Positions 41,124-50,093 of a stretch of DNA of 56,805 nucleotides are shown here, piece after piece. The translations under genes were made by a program, and so were the position numbers. The stretch's first letter is position 1, and every line of letters starts with the position of its first letter. This DNA is from Rhizobiaceae bacterium (lineage in GTDB: Bacteria; Pseudomonadota; Alphaproteobacteria; Rhizobiales; Rhizobiaceae), in contig JABSRX010000075.1 in the NCBI GenBank assembly GCA_013214695.1, positions 1 through 56,805 of the forward strand, written 5' to 3'. A model generated the notes under the pieces. The model saw nothing but the letters and a program-made list of their open reading frames with translations, was not told the DNA's origin and did no database searches.

Positions 41124-42731
41124 TTAAGAAATCAGTTTTTCGAGGGAATTCAGCGTGTCGGCTTCGCCGGGCGGCTTGTCCCAGCGCAACCGCGAAATGC
41201 GCGGGAACCGCATAGCAACTCCCGACTTGTGGCGTTTCGACCGGTTCAGACCTTCAAAAGCGACCTCAAAGACCAGACCAAAGTCCGGCCGGGCGATGAC
41301 CGAGCGCACTGGACCAAACCGATCCACGGTGTTTTCGCGCACATATTTGTCGATCTGCTTCAACTCGTCATCGGTGAAGCCGAAATAGGCCTTGCCGACC
41401 GGCACCAGCGCGCCGTCTTCCGTCCACACCCCGAAGGTGTAGTCGGAATAGTAGCTGGATCTCTTGCCATGGCCGCGCTGGGCATACATCAAGACGGCAT
41501 CGATCAGCATCGGATCGCGTTTCCATTTGAACCAGGGGCCCTTCGGCCGACCCGGCTGATAGACCGAGTCCCACTGTTTGATCATCACTCCTTCTATGGC
41601 CACATGGGGCGGGTTGGCACGCTGTTCGGCGAGTTGATCCCAGGTGCCAAAATCGATCATCGGCGACAGATCAAATCTCGACGATTCCAGCTGCGAAACA
41701 AATTTCTCAAGGCGTTTGCGGCGCTCCAAAAACGGCAGGTGGCGCAGGTTCTCGCCCCCCTCCTCCAGCAGGTCATAGGCGCGCAAAAACACCGGATGGC
41801 TGGCGAGCAGCTTCTTCGACACGGTCTTGCGATTGAGCCGTTGTTGAAGATCGCCAAAGCTGCCAACTTCCAGCACGCTTTCGGAGCCTGGTTTGGCGAC
41901 CAGCAGCTCGCCGTCGATCGACCCTTCAAAGTCCATCGCCTCCAGCAGGTCCGGGAAGGCCCGCCCGACATCATCTCCGGTACGCGAATAGAGGCGTTTC
42001 ACCCCGGCCTCCGACGTCGCCTGAAGGCGAATGCCGTCCCATTTCCACTCGGCCGCATAAAGAGCGGCGTCGAGCTTCTCCCGGTCCGCCTCAACCAGGG
42101 CATTGGCCAACATGACCGGGCGAAACGGTGCCGCCGCTGTTTGCGTCGGTTTTGGTGATTTTCCGCTCAACCAGGCAAAAAGCGCGGTGAAAGGCACCTC
42201 CTGACCGTGCCAAAGCTCTTCAATTGACGTTACGTCAATTTTGCCATAATCGGCCAGAGCCAGTTTCGCCAGCCGCGCCGACACCCCGATGCGCAGGCCA
42301 CCGGTCAGCAGTTTGAGCAGGGCATAGCGCCCTGAAGCATCGAGCCGGTCCAGCCATCCGGTGAGGATCGACATGGCTTGCGTCTTGCCCGCCATCTGCA
42401 GGGATTCGACAATCGTCGACAGGCTGGCCGGCTCGTTATCCTGCGTCGCGTCGGTCGGTTGCGGGTCCCAGACCAGGGCGATGGTTTCCGCCAGATCGCC
42501 GACATAGTCATAGGACAGCCGAAACAGGGTGTCGTCCATGCGCTCGGCCATCAGTCCGCGCAGCATGGCAGGTTTGACGCTGGCAATGTCCAGGCGCCCA
42601 GTCAGGGCGGCCAGCGCAATGCCCCGGTCCGGATCCGGTGTTGTGGCGAAATAATCGCGCAGCAATTGCAGTTTGGCATTGCGCGAGGGCGTCAGAACCA
42701 GGCGGTCGAGAAGTTGGGCAAAGGTCTTCAC
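41124..42731 (-). CDS. ATP-dependent DNA ligase (ligase-associated repair cluster type)
   Basis: A 535-residue ATP-dependent DNA ligase. The adenylated lysine is Lys230 in EWKWDGIRLQ (KxDG), with RLYSRTGDDVG, the FEGSIDGELLV motif, VEGVMIK-like IEGVMIKQWD and the GPWFKWKRDPM motif V. The N-terminal 200 residues form a DNA-binding helical domain; the OB fold closes the protein. It is cotranscribed with a metallo-beta-lactamase exonuclease (four-base overlap), the pairing known from bacterial ligase-associated DNA-damage clusters that also hold an Lhr-type helicase and a phosphoesterase, both missing here. It is separate from the replicative NAD-dependent LigA. Confidence 0.92.
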   Translation of the reverse strand: MKTFAQLLDRLVLTPSRNAKLQLLRDYFATTPDPDRGIALAALTGRLDIASVKPAMLRGLMAERMDDTLFRLSYDYVGDLAETIALVWDPQPTDATQDNEPASLSTIVESLQMAGKTQAMSILTGWLDRLDASGRYALLKLLTGGLRIGVSARLAKLALADYGKIDVTSIEELWHGQEVPFTALFAWLSGKSPKPTQTAAAPFRPVMLANALVEADREKLDAALYAAEWKWDGIRLQATSEAGVKRLYSRTGDDVGRAFPDLLEAMDFEGSIDGELLVAKPGSESVLEVGSFGDLQQRLNRKTVSKKLLASHPVFLRAYDLLEEGGENLRHLPFLERRKRLEKFVSQLESSRFDLSPMIDFGTWDQLAEQRANPPHVAIEGVMIKQWDSVYQPGRPKGPWFKWKRDPMLIDAVLMYAQRGHGKRSSYYSDYTFGVWTEDGALVPVGKAYFGFTDDELKQIDKYVRENTVDRFGPVRSVIARPDFGLVFEVAFEGLNRSKRHKSGVAMRFPRISRLRWDKPPGEADTLNSLEKLIS

Positions 42732-43750
42732 TCGTTCTCCTCCTCATAACCGACGAGGTTGAGCGGACGGGCTTTGATCTGGTTGAGCTCGCACCAGCGG
42801 ATCAGCGCGTCGTCGCGGCCATGGGTGACCCAGACTTCGCGCGGGTTGAGCTCTTTGATGGTCACCAGCAATTCATCCCAGTCGCAGTGGTCCGACAGGA
42901 TCAGCGGCAGTTCCACCCCGCGCTGTTTGGCCCGCTGGCGGATCTGCATCCAGCCGGAGGCAAAACACGAGATCGGATCGGCAAATCGACGGCCCCAGCG
43001 GTCGACAAAGGCGGAGGGCGGGCCGAGCACGATTTTGCCGGCAAAGCTGTCCTTCTGGCCCTTGTCCAATGTCGCGGACTGCAGATCGCCGAGCTCAATG
43101 CCCTGATCGATGTAGTAGGAGCAGAGTTTTTCCAGCGCGCCGTGAATGTAGATCGTCTCGTCATATCCGGCCCGCCGCAGCAGACCGATCACCCGCTGCG
43201 CTTTGCCCAGCGCATAGACCCCGACAAGATGGGTGCGCTGCGGAAACTGATCCACCGAGCGCAGCAGTTTGGCGATTTCATCTTCCGGCGCCGGATGGCG
43301 GAAGACCGGCAGGGCGAACGTCGCTTCGGTGATGAAGACGTCGATCGGGCGCTCGGTCTCCACCGCCTCGTAAGCCGCACAGGTCGGATCATTGCCGCGC
43401 TTGTAATCGCCGGAGACAACAATCTGCAGGTCCTGATATTGAACCAGAATCTGGGCCGAACCGAGCACATGTCCGGCGGGCCAGAAGCTGATCGTCACCC
43501 CGTTGAGCTTCACCTTGTCGCGCCACTCTGTCGGCATTGGCTGGCGACAATGATCGCTGCCATAGCGGATGGCCATGATGTCAAGCGTCTGCCGGGTCGC
43601 CCAAACCGCCCCATGTCCGGCCCGTGCATGGTCGGCATGCCCGTGGGTGACCAGCGCGCGGGGCACGGCGGTCACCGGATCGATGTAGAAGTCGCCGGGC
43701 GGGCAGTAGAGCCCTTTGGGGGTGGGGTGAAGCAGTTGCGCCGGAGTCAT
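42728..43750 (-). CDS. DNA ligase-associated metallo-beta-lactamase/beta-CASP exonuclease
   Basis: A 340-residue nuclease of the metallo-beta-lactamase and beta-CASP group, related to SNM1/Artemis and RNA-processing nucleases. The metal site THGHADHA holds His36, His38, Asp40 and His41; VVSGDYKRG gives the next Asp ligand, and LSDHCDWDELL with VTHGRDDALI the late ligands. Proteins of this type are described as putative exonucleases tied to ATP-dependent DNA ligase. The stop overlaps the ligase start by four bases. A role in end processing before ligation is inferred from family and context. Confidence 0.9.
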   Translation of the reverse strand: MTPAQLLHPTPKGLYCPPGDFYIDPVTAVPRALVTHGHADHARAGHGAVWATRQTLDIMAIRYGSDHCRQPMPTEWRDKVKLNGVTISFWPAGHVLGSAQILVQYQDLQIVVSGDYKRGNDPTCAAYEAVETERPIDVFITEATFALPVFRHPAPEDEIAKLLRSVDQFPQRTHLVGVYALGKAQRVIGLLRRAGYDETIYIHGALEKLCSYYIDQGIELGDLQSATLDKGQKDSFAGKIVLGPPSAFVDRWGRRFADPISCFASGWMQIRQRAKQRGVELPLILSDHCDWDELLVTIKELNPREVWVTHGRDDALIRWCELNQIKARPLNLVGYEEENE

Positions 43751-43823
43751 CGCGCCAGCATATCACGTTGCCGGCGCGATGCATCCACCCGCTGAAGGAC
43801 AGATTGACCCGTCCAAAAATGTT

Positions 43824-44756
43824 CTAATGCGCGGTGATACCAGCTTCCCATCCCAGCATGGCACGCTTGCGGGTCAGTCCCCAGTGATAGCCAGTGAGTT
43901 GGCCGGATTTGCCCAACACCCGGTGACACGGAACAACGAAGGAAATCGGATTGCGCCCGACCGCCGTGCCGACCGCCCGGGCCGCATCGGGCCGGTTCAG
44001 ACTGCCGGCAAGACCCGAATAGGTGGTCGCCTTGCCGACCGGTATCTTCAGCAGGCCTTCCCAAACACGGATCTGAAAATCAGTACCGATCAGGACCACG
44101 CGCAGAGGCTGGTCGGGGCTCCATTTGGCGGGGTCAAAGACCCGCTGAGCATAGGGCGCGGTGAACGCCAGATCTTCCACATAGGTGGCCCGCGGCCAGC
44201 GCTTGCGCATATCGTCGAGCGCTTCGGGACGGTTGAAGGACCCGGTCCCCACTTCGCCCGCATGGCGCCCATCGCCACAGCCGTCCGGATCGGCAAAGGC
44301 CAGACCGGCGAGACCGCGGTCGGTCGCCATGATCAACGCTTCGCCAAACGGCGAGGCATGAAAGCCAAAGCGGATTTCCAGGCCTTCGCCCTGCGCTTTG
44401 TAGACGCCCGGGGACATGGCCTCGTGGGTGACGAACAAATCATGCAGCCGGCCAGGGCCCGACAGGCCCAGTTCATAGGAGGTCTCCAACAGCGGTAGGC
44501 CCTCGTCCAACAGGCGCTTGGCGTGATCGAGGGTCACTGCCTGCAGGAAGGCCTTCGGTGACAGACCGGCCCAGCGGGTAAAGGTTTTCTGCAGCCGCGT
44601 CGCCGGCAGGCCCGTCAAGTCGGTCAGTTCTTCAAGATCAGGATGGTCGCGCCAGTTTTCGGTGATGTGCTGCAGCACCGAACGCACGGTCTCGTAATCC
44701 TCGTGGGTGTGGCTGAAATCGGTTGCTGGTTTCAATTCGCTTGCTGTCGCTAACAT
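43824..44756 (-). CDS. AraC-HTH/O6-methylguanine-DNA methyltransferase fusion (Ada-like)
   Basis: A 310-residue fusion of an AraC-type helix-turn-helix (residues about 25-110, with TRLQKTFTRWAGLSPKAFLQ) and a suicide methyltransferase with acceptor Cys277 in VPCHRVLG, then LTGYHWGLTRKRAML. It repairs O6-methylguanine and probably regulates transcription. Unlike E. coli Ada it lacks the N-terminal zinc domain that takes methyl groups from phosphotriesters, so the usual activating switch is absent. A short Gly/Asp insertion (DGCGDGRHAGE) lies in the N-terminal ribonuclease-like part. I chose the ATG at 44756 over 44789. It lies 73 bases from the exonuclease gene on the same strand. Confidence 0.9.
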   Translation of the reverse strand: MLATASELKPATDFSHTHEDYETVRSVLQHITENWRDHPDLEELTDLTGLPATRLQKTFTRWAGLSPKAFLQAVTLDHAKRLLDEGLPLLETSYELGLSGPGRLHDLFVTHEAMSPGVYKAQGEGLEIRFGFHASPFGEALIMATDRGLAGLAFADPDGCGDGRHAGEVGTGSFNRPEALDDMRKRWPRATYVEDLAFTAPYAQRVFDPAKWSPDQPLRVVLIGTDFQIRVWEGLLKIPVGKATTYSGLAGSLNRPDAARAVGTAVGRNPISFVVPCHRVLGKSGQLTGYHWGLTRKRAMLGWEAGITAH

Positions 44757-44828
44757 GGTCGGGCTCCGCAAAATCTGTGTTGCGCCCAATCAACCAAATT
44801 CACGCCAGTGCTGCCACCCGAAACTTGC

Positions 44829-45314
44829 TCAGCGTTTGGCGTCGGCCATGGCCAGTTGAAAGGCCGAGGCAAAGCTCTCGCGATCATGGGGATTGAGGAA
44901 ATAACCGAATTCAACCGAGCGGGCGCGGTTGGCCAGGCGCATCTGGGTGATGCCGATTTCCTCGTGGCGATCGACTTCGAACCGCGTGCCAAATTGCGGA
45001 AAGGTATGTTCCGAAGCCTTGCCGCGCGGCGACACTTTGCGCAGGAATACATGCTGGCGGGAGACTTCAACATCTTCATAGGCCTTGGCCGAAAAATAAT
45101 TCGACTTGAAGGCCCAATAGACCAGCAGGATATCGAGGCCCATGAAGCCCAGAACCGGCCACAGGCCGAGGGCAAAAAACACTATGCCAACGATGAAACA
45201 GAACGCCGCCACCAGACCAAACAGGATCTTGAACCCCTTGGTCCCCAAGGACCGGTAGGGCGTAAGTCGTGCAGAAAAAACGACCTGATCAGATGTCATA
45301 TTGTTTGCGCTCAT
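44829..45314 (-). CDS. DUF2244 membrane protein
   Basis: A protein of about 161 residues of the DUF2244 family: a short polar N-terminus (ARLTPYRSL), two membrane helices around a tight turn (GLVAAFCFIVGIVFFALGL and a second near VLGFMGLDILLVYWAF), then a cytoplasmic beta-rich domain with TRFEVDRHEEIGITQMRLA. The ATG at 45314 is chosen because the longer frame enters nth; 45299 is also possible. It is divergent from nth with only 22 bases between starts. The family sits close to nth in many alphaproteobacteria in my recollection, but its function is unknown. Confidence 0.82.
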   Translation of the reverse strand: MSANNMTSDQVVFSARLTPYRSLGTKGFKILFGLVAAFCFIVGIVFFALGLWPVLGFMGLDILLVYWAFKSNYFSAKAYEDVEVSRQHVFLRKVSPRGKASEHTFPQFGTRFEVDRHEEIGITQMRLANRARSVEFGYFLNPHDRESFASAFQLAMADAKR

Positions 45315-45336
45315 CAGCCTGTTATAGATCAGGGCA

Positions 45337-46080
45337 ATGAGCAACATAAGTCCCAAATCGAAATCGGCAAAAAAGCCGCAGGCGCGCAAACGCAAGCCGT
45401 TGCCTCGGGCCAAATATACCCAGGCGGAAATGGCCGAGATTTTCAGCCGCTTCAAACAACTGCGCCCGGAGCCAAAAGGCGAGTTGGACTACGTCAATCC
45501 CTACACGCTGGTCGTCGCCGTCGCCCTATCGGCGCAGGCCACCGATGTTGGCGTCAACAAGGCGACCAAGGAATTGTTCAAGGTCGCCGACACGCCGCAG
45601 AAAATGCTGGCGCTGGGGGAAGCCAAGGTGCGCGACTACATCAAGACCATCGGTCTGTACCGCAACAAGGCGAAGAACGTCATCGCCCTGTCGCAGAAAC
45701 TGATCGACGATTTTGACGGTGTCGTGCCGGAAGACCGCGATGCGCTGGTCACCCTGCCCGGTGTCGGCCGCAAGACCGCCAATGTGGTTCTGTCGATGGC
45801 CTTTGGCCATGCCACCATGGCCGTCGACACGCATATTTTCCGGATCGGCAACCGCATGGGCCTAGCCCCCGGCAAGACACCCGACGACATCGAAGACATT
45901 CTGATGCGGCGGATCCCGGAAGAATATCTTTATCACGCCCATCACTGGCTGATCCTGCACGGCCGCTACACCTGCAAGGCGCGTAAGCCGGAATGCGAAA
46001 ACTGCATCATTGCCGATCTGTGCAAGTCAAAGGAAAAGACCTGCTCGGTGCCGGCCGCCATCGTGCCGCTGGACGACTAA
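45337..46080 (+). CDS. nth: Endonuclease III
   Basis: A 247-residue DNA glycosylase/AP lyase that removes oxidised pyrimidines. The helix-hairpin-helix LPGVGRKTANVVL holds the catalytic Lys, AVDTHIFRIGNR the catalytic Asp, and the C-terminal CKARKPECENCIIADLC the four cysteines of the iron-sulfur cluster. The N-terminal 25 residues are basic and unstructured, an extension common in alphaproteobacteria. The gene ends 18 bases from the convergent EI24-type gene. Confidence 0.97.
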   Translation: MSNISPKSKSAKKPQARKRKPLPRAKYTQAEMAEIFSRFKQLRPEPKGELDYVNPYTLVVAVALSAQATDVGVNKATKELFKVADTPQKMLALGEAKVRDYIKTIGLYRNKAKNVIALSQKLIDDFDGVVPEDRDALVTLPGVGRKTANVVLSMAFGHATMAVDTHIFRIGNRMGLAPGKTPDDIEDILMRRIPEEYLYHAHHWLILHGRYTCKARKPECENCIIADLCKSKEKTCSVPAAIVPLDD

Positions 46081-46098
46081 GCAGCGTTGAGGCGCGGC

Positions 46099-46788
46099 TC
46101 AGCCGGATTTGGCTTCAATGCCCTTGTAGATGTGGACCATCAGGGCGCCGGCAAACAGCGGTGTCAGGAAGTTGACAATCGGGATCGTCAGCACGGCGGC
46201 AATCGCCAGACCGGCGAGGAAGATTTCACCGCCATGACGCTGCTGCAAGGCTGTCACCTCGTCCATCGGCCGGTGACGCAGGGCAGCGAATTGAAAATAT
46301 TCCCGCCCGAGCAAATAGCCGTTGAGCAAAAAGAAGGTCAACACGCCAAGGCCCAGAAACAACACCAGCGCCAGGGCAATCAAATTGCCGATCACAACCA
46401 GGCCGAGAAACCGGGCGGTGATACCGATCGATTGCGACAGCGACAGGGGCACGCCCTTTGGATCATGAGGATAGTGGCGACCTTCGACCTCATCGGCGAT
46501 CTCATCGAGGAAGACACCGGCAAACACCGAGGTCACCGGCGCGATCAAAAAACCCATGCCGATGATCAGCCCGGCGCCCAAAACCCAGGCCAGCATGGTC
46601 GAGACCCAGGCATAATCGGCCAAAAGCGGCGCCAGAAACGTCGCATGGGCAGCCTGCAGCACGAACCAGAAGCCGATAAACAGGGCGATTGTCAGACCAA
46701 TCGACTTCCACAACACGCTGCGAAACGGTTTGGAAAACAGTTGAGACAGGGATTTCGATATCGCCCCGATCAGGCCTTGGTTGTTCAT
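46099..46788 (-). CDS. EI24/CysZ-family membrane protein
   Basis: A 229-residue inner-membrane protein of the EI24/CysZ family with four to five hydrophobic segments, including IGLTIALFIGFWFVL, MLAWVLGAGLIIGMGF, LVVIGNLIALALVLFLGL and a last one before FAGALMVHIYKGI. FLLNGYLLGREYFQFAALRH is the family signature region. CysZ itself is a sulfate channel, but alphaproteobacterial members are not proven to carry sulfate and no sulfur genes adjoin. It is divergent from the adenosine kinase gene across 130 bases. Confidence 0.85.
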   Translation of the reverse strand: MNNQGLIGAISKSLSQLFSKPFRSVLWKSIGLTIALFIGFWFVLQAAHATFLAPLLADYAWVSTMLAWVLGAGLIIGMGFLIAPVTSVFAGVFLDEIADEVEGRHYPHDPKGVPLSLSQSIGITARFLGLVVIGNLIALALVLFLGLGVLTFFLLNGYLLGREYFQFAALRHRPMDEVTALQQRHGGEIFLAGLAIAAVLTIPIVNFLTPLFAGALMVHIYKGIEAKSG

Positions 46789-46918
46789 TGCTGGTCCATG
46801 CGCGTGCCGTCGTTGACCCCTAAATGGGGGGCGAAATAAGGCCGTACAAGCTATAGGGCTTTATTTTCAGGGCGCTAATCGTTAGTTGAACGGAAACCTG
46901 GCTTATGTGGAGCAATCC

Positions 46919-47914
46919 GTGACAACTTCCCAATTCGACGTGTTGACCGTTGGCAACGCGATCGTCGACATCATCGCCCGTGCCGAAGACGACTTTCTGG
47001 TGCGCGAGAATATCATCAAGGCATCGATGAACCTGATCGATGCCGACCGCGCAGAACATCTCTACGCCGTCATGGGTCCTGCCATTGAAGCCTCGGGCGG
47101 CAGCGCCGGCAACACCGCTGCCGGGCTGGCCAGCCTCGGTGGCAAGGCGGCCTATTTCGGCAAGGTGGCCGATGATCACCTTGGCGAAATCTTCACCCAC
47201 GACATCCGCGCCATCGGCGTCAATTACGGCACCAAGCCGCTGGCCGGTCCGCCACCGACGGCCCGCTCGATGATCTTCGTCACACCGGATGGCGAGCGCT
47301 CGATGAACACCTATCTCGGCGCCTGTGTTGAACTGGGTCCTGAAGACGTCGATGCCGACATCGTTGCCGCATCGAAAGTCACCTATTTCGAAGGTTATCT
47401 GTGGGATCCACCGCGGGCCAAGGACGCCTTCCGCCTTGCCGCCGAAATTGCCCATGCCAACGGGCAGAAGGTGTCGATCACCCTGTCCGATCCGTTCTGC
47501 GTTGACCGTTATCGCGGCGAATTCCTCGAACTGATGCGCAATGGTACAGTCGACATCATCTTCGCCAATGAGGCGGAAGTAAAATCCCTGTACGAGACTT
47601 CGGACCTGGCAACCGCCCTGTCGAGCATCAAACAGGATGTTGGTCTGGCCGCCATCACCCGCAGCGAGCATGGCTCGATGGTGGTCAACGGCGAGGAACT
47701 GATCGAGGTTCCGGCCCATGAAATCGATGTGCTGGAAGACACGACCGGTGCCGGCGATCTTTATGCCGCTGGCTTCCTGTTCGGCCTGGCCCGCGACCGT
47801 TCGCTCACCGATTGCGCCCATATCGGCGGCCTCGCCGCTGCCGAAGTGATCCAGCACATTGGCCCACGCCCACAGGTCGAACTGAAAGACCTGCTGGCCC
47901 AGTCAGGCATATGA
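46919..47914 (+). CDS. Adenosine kinase (PfkB/ribokinase family)
   Basis: A 331-residue PfkB-family kinase resembling rhizobial adenosine kinase, which phosphorylates adenosine to AMP. FDVLTVGNAIVDIIA opens the protein. SGGSAGNTAAGLASLGG is the substrate-side glycine loop, and DTTGAGDLYAAGFL carries the catalytic Asp and anion hole. The frame begins at a TTG at 46886, but the GTG at 46919 has GGAG seven bases upstream and fits the family start. It ends 16 bases from the convergent HAD gene. Another PfkB sugar kinase is possible; the nucleoside theme elsewhere in the window fits adenosine. Confidence 0.86.
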   Translation: MTTSQFDVLTVGNAIVDIIARAEDDFLVRENIIKASMNLIDADRAEHLYAVMGPAIEASGGSAGNTAAGLASLGGKAAYFGKVADDHLGEIFTHDIRAIGVNYGTKPLAGPPPTARSMIFVTPDGERSMNTYLGACVELGPEDVDADIVAASKVTYFEGYLWDPPRAKDAFRLAAEIAHANGQKVSITLSDPFCVDRYRGEFLELMRNGTVDIIFANEAEVKSLYETSDLATALSSIKQDVGLAAITRSEHGSMVVNGEELIEVPAHEIDVLEDTTGAGDLYAAGFLFGLARDRSLTDCAHIGGLAAAEVIQHIGPRPQVELKDLLAQSGI

Positions 47915-47930
47915 TCAAGCTGGGATCTGA

Positions 47931-48647
47931 CTAGCCGAGCGCTTCGAGCAGATCGGCCAGAAAATCATCGAGATGATCGGTTGAAAAATCGATCATCGCG
48001 TCCTGGCTGACTTCGTGCTCCCACGCCTCGGCGCTGTGCTCAGACCCTCTGGCCGGCAAGACCAGAACCGTGCGCATGCCAAATTTCTTCGGCACATCGA
48101 GATTGCGCGGCATGTCCTCGAACATCGCCGCCTTCAGCGGGTCCACCGCATGGCTGTCGAGAAACTTCACATAGGGCCCCTCTGCCGGCTTCGGCACCAG
48201 GTCCGAGGCAACAATGTCGAACACTTCATGAAAGTGGTCGGTGATGCCGAGACGGTCGGTGGTGCGCCGGGCATGGGGCACGTCGCCATTGGTGAAAATG
48301 TGCTTGCGGCCCGGCAGGGCAGCGATCAGGTCACCGAGAACCGGGTTCGGTTCGACCGGCGAGTAATCAATGTCGTGGACCTTGTCCAAAAAGTCATGCG
48401 GGTCGATGTGATAGCGCTCCATCAACCCGCGCAATGTGGTGCCGTGGCTGCGGTACAGTTCCTTCTGCAGCACGCGGGCTTCCGGCTTCGGCATATCGAG
48501 CAGTTCAGCGACATAGTCGGTCATCTTCCAGTCGATTTGCGCAAACAGGTCGCAATGGCGCGGATACAGGGTGTTGTCGAGGTCGAACACCCATTCCGTG
48601 ACGGATTCAAAACTGGCTTTCAACTGGGTGCGGCGGTCTTCATTCAT
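47931..48647 (-). CDS. HAD-family pyrimidine 5'-nucleotidase-like phosphatase
   Basis: A 238-residue haloacid-dehalogenase-fold phosphatase of the group annotated pyrimidine 5'-nucleotidase (related to yeast Sdt1/Phm8). The nucleophile motif is [24 protein letters not shown] gives motif [13 protein letters not shown] motif III and [16 protein letters not shown] motif IV. The start overlaps the argB stop by four bases, a conserved pairing in Hyphomicrobiales as I recall it. Substrate preference cannot be deduced; a nucleotide phosphatase role is a family inference. Confidence 0.87.
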   Translation of the reverse strand: MNEDRRTQLKASFESVTEWVFDLDNTLYPRHCDLFAQIDWKMTDYVAELLDMPKPEARVLQKELYRSHGTTLRGLMERYHIDPHDFLDKVHDIDYSPVEPNPVLGDLIAALPGRKHIFTNGDVPHARRTTDRLGITDHFHEVFDIVASDLVPKPAEGPYVKFLDSHAVDPLKAAMFEDMPRNLDVPKKFGMRTVLVLPARGSEHSAEAWEHEVSQDAMIDFSTDHLDDFLADLLEALG

Positions 48648-49549
48648 CGTACAAACATTGTCCCTGCACCGTGGTCGGTGAACAATTCCAGCAACACCGC
48701 ATGGGGTGCCTTGCCGTTGACGATGACAACCGCCTCAACACCGCTGTTGAGCACCTGAATGCAGGTTTCGACCTTCGGGATCATTCCGCCGGAAATGGTG
48801 CCGTCTTCGATCAACGCCTTGGCTTCCTTGATGCTCAACTGCCCGATCAGATTGCCCTCTTTATCGAGCACACCAGGGACATCGGTGAGGAACAAAAGAC
48901 GGTTGGCGTTCAGCGCACCGGCAACGGCGCCGGCAAACGTATCGGCATTGACGTTGTAGGTTTCCCCGTCAGATCCAAAAGCGACCGGCGCGACAATCGG
49001 GATCAGACCGGAACGCACAACCGTGTTGAGCACGGATGTGTCGATCTTGTCCGGCTCGCCAACAAAACCCAGATCGATGACCTCTTCGATCTTGCTGTCA
49101 GGATCACGCTGGGTACGGTGCATCTTCTTGGCGCGCACCATGTTGCCGTCCTTGCCGCACAGGCCAATCGCCCGCGCCCCCTGGGCGTTGAAGTCGGCGA
49201 CAATGTTCTTGTTGATCGAGCCCGCCAGCACCATTTCGACGATTTCGACGGTCGCCTTGTCGGTGACCCGCATGCCGCCCTTGAACTCGCTTTGAATGCC
49301 CATGCGATCGAGCATCGCGCCGATCTGCGGGCCGCCGCCATGCACCACGATCGGCTCGACACCGGACTGGCGCAGCAGGGCGACATCGCTGGCAAAGGCC
49401 TTGCCGAGTTCCGCATCCCCCATGGCGTGGCCGCCATATTTGATGACGACCGTCTTGCCGGAATGAGCCTGCATATAGGGCAAGGCCTGGGACAACAGAT
49501 GGGTCTGGGTTTCGGCGTTGATTTTGGGCGGTTCAGAATTGTCAGTCAT
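48644..49549 (-). CDS. argB: Acetylglutamate kinase
   Basis: A 301-residue amino-acid kinase that phosphorylates N-acetylglutamate, the second step of arginine synthesis. The ATP loop [12 protein letters not shown], the [12 protein letters not shown] substrate loop, [11 protein letters not shown] and the [15 protein letters not shown] segment are all present. A 20-residue N-terminal extension ahead of the kinase fold is the form linked to arginine feedback control by hexamerisation. It is read with the HAD phosphatase gene. Confidence 0.96.
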   Translation of the reverse strand: MTDNSEPPKINAETQTHLLSQALPYMQAHSGKTVVIKYGGHAMGDAELGKAFASDVALLRQSGVEPIVVHGGGPQIGAMLDRMGIQSEFKGGMRVTDKATVEIVEMVLAGSINKNIVADFNAQGARAIGLCGKDGNMVRAKKMHRTQRDPDSKIEEVIDLGFVGEPDKIDTSVLNTVVRSGLIPIVAPVAFGSDGETYNVNADTFAGAVAGALNANRLLFLTDVPGVLDKEGNLIGQLSIKEAKALIEDGTISGGMIPKVETCIQVLNSGVEAVVIVNGKAPHAVLLELFTDHGAGTMFVR

Positions 49550-49607
49550 GTACAGGCAGCCTTCAGTTTGTCCGCATTAGCTACATCAATCCTTGGCCTG
49601 CCGCCAT

Positions 49608-49639
49608 AAAAAAGCACCCGGCTCTGTCGAACCGGGTGC
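49608..49639 (-). terminator. Rho-independent terminator of trxA
   Basis: On the minus strand an 8-base perfect stem, GCACCCGG with CCGGGTGC, closes over a ten-base loop and is followed by six T. It lies 27 bases past the trxA stop and before argB, so trxA transcription ends here. The usual rhizobial follower of trxA, folC, is absent. Confidence 0.85.
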
Positions 49640-49665
49640 CTCGATAAATTTTATGCGCCGGTGGC

Positions 49666-49986
49666 TTAGATTTCGCCGGAAATCCAGTCGGACAGCTTGT
49701 TCTTCGGTGCCGCGCCGACCTGAATGGCCACGGGCTCACCTTCTTTGAACATCAACAGGGTTGGGATCGAACGGATGCCATATTTGGCAGCCAGGTCAGG
49801 ATTTTCATCCATGTTGACCTTGGCGATCTTCACCTTGTCGCCCATTTCAGCGGAAATTTCTTCCAGACTTGGCGCAATCATCTTGCACGGTCCGCACCAC
49901 TCGGCCCAGAAATCAACCACTACGGGTGTATCGGAATTAAGGACATCGGAATCGAAGTTTCCGGTATCGACTTTTACAGTAGCCAT
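49666..49986 (-). CDS. trxA: Thioredoxin 1
   Basis: A 106-residue thioredoxin, the general cytoplasmic protein-disulfide reductant. The active site is WCGPCK with Cys31 and Cys34, the cis-proline lies in SIPTLLMF, and the conserved buried Asp in VVDFWAEW. A strong AGGAG sits seven bases before the ATG. It lies downstream of addB-addA, as in many alphaproteobacteria, 107 bases away, and ends in its own terminator, so it can be made independently. Confidence 0.97.
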   Translation of the reverse strand: MATVKVDTGNFDSDVLNSDTPVVVDFWAEWCGPCKMIAPSLEEISAEMGDKVKIAKVNMDENPDLAAKYGIRSIPTLLMFKEGEPVAIQVGAAPKNKLSDWISGEI

Positions 49987-50001
49987 ATTTTGCTCCTAAA
50001 C

Positions 50002-50017
50002 ATTCCCATCAGGGAAT
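50002..50017. promoter_or_regulatory. Small dyad in the trxA leader
   Basis: ATTCCC, four bases, GGGAAT: a perfect six-base inverted repeat directly upstream of the trxA ribosome-binding site. It could be an operator or a weak leader hairpin. No regulator is assigned. Confidence 0.3.
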
Positions 50018-50093
50018 CACGCTTTGCGCCTCGGTGGGGGGAACGTAGGGAGCCGGACATGGCGGGTCAAGGAGCAGCGCCGGACGAATCTGT

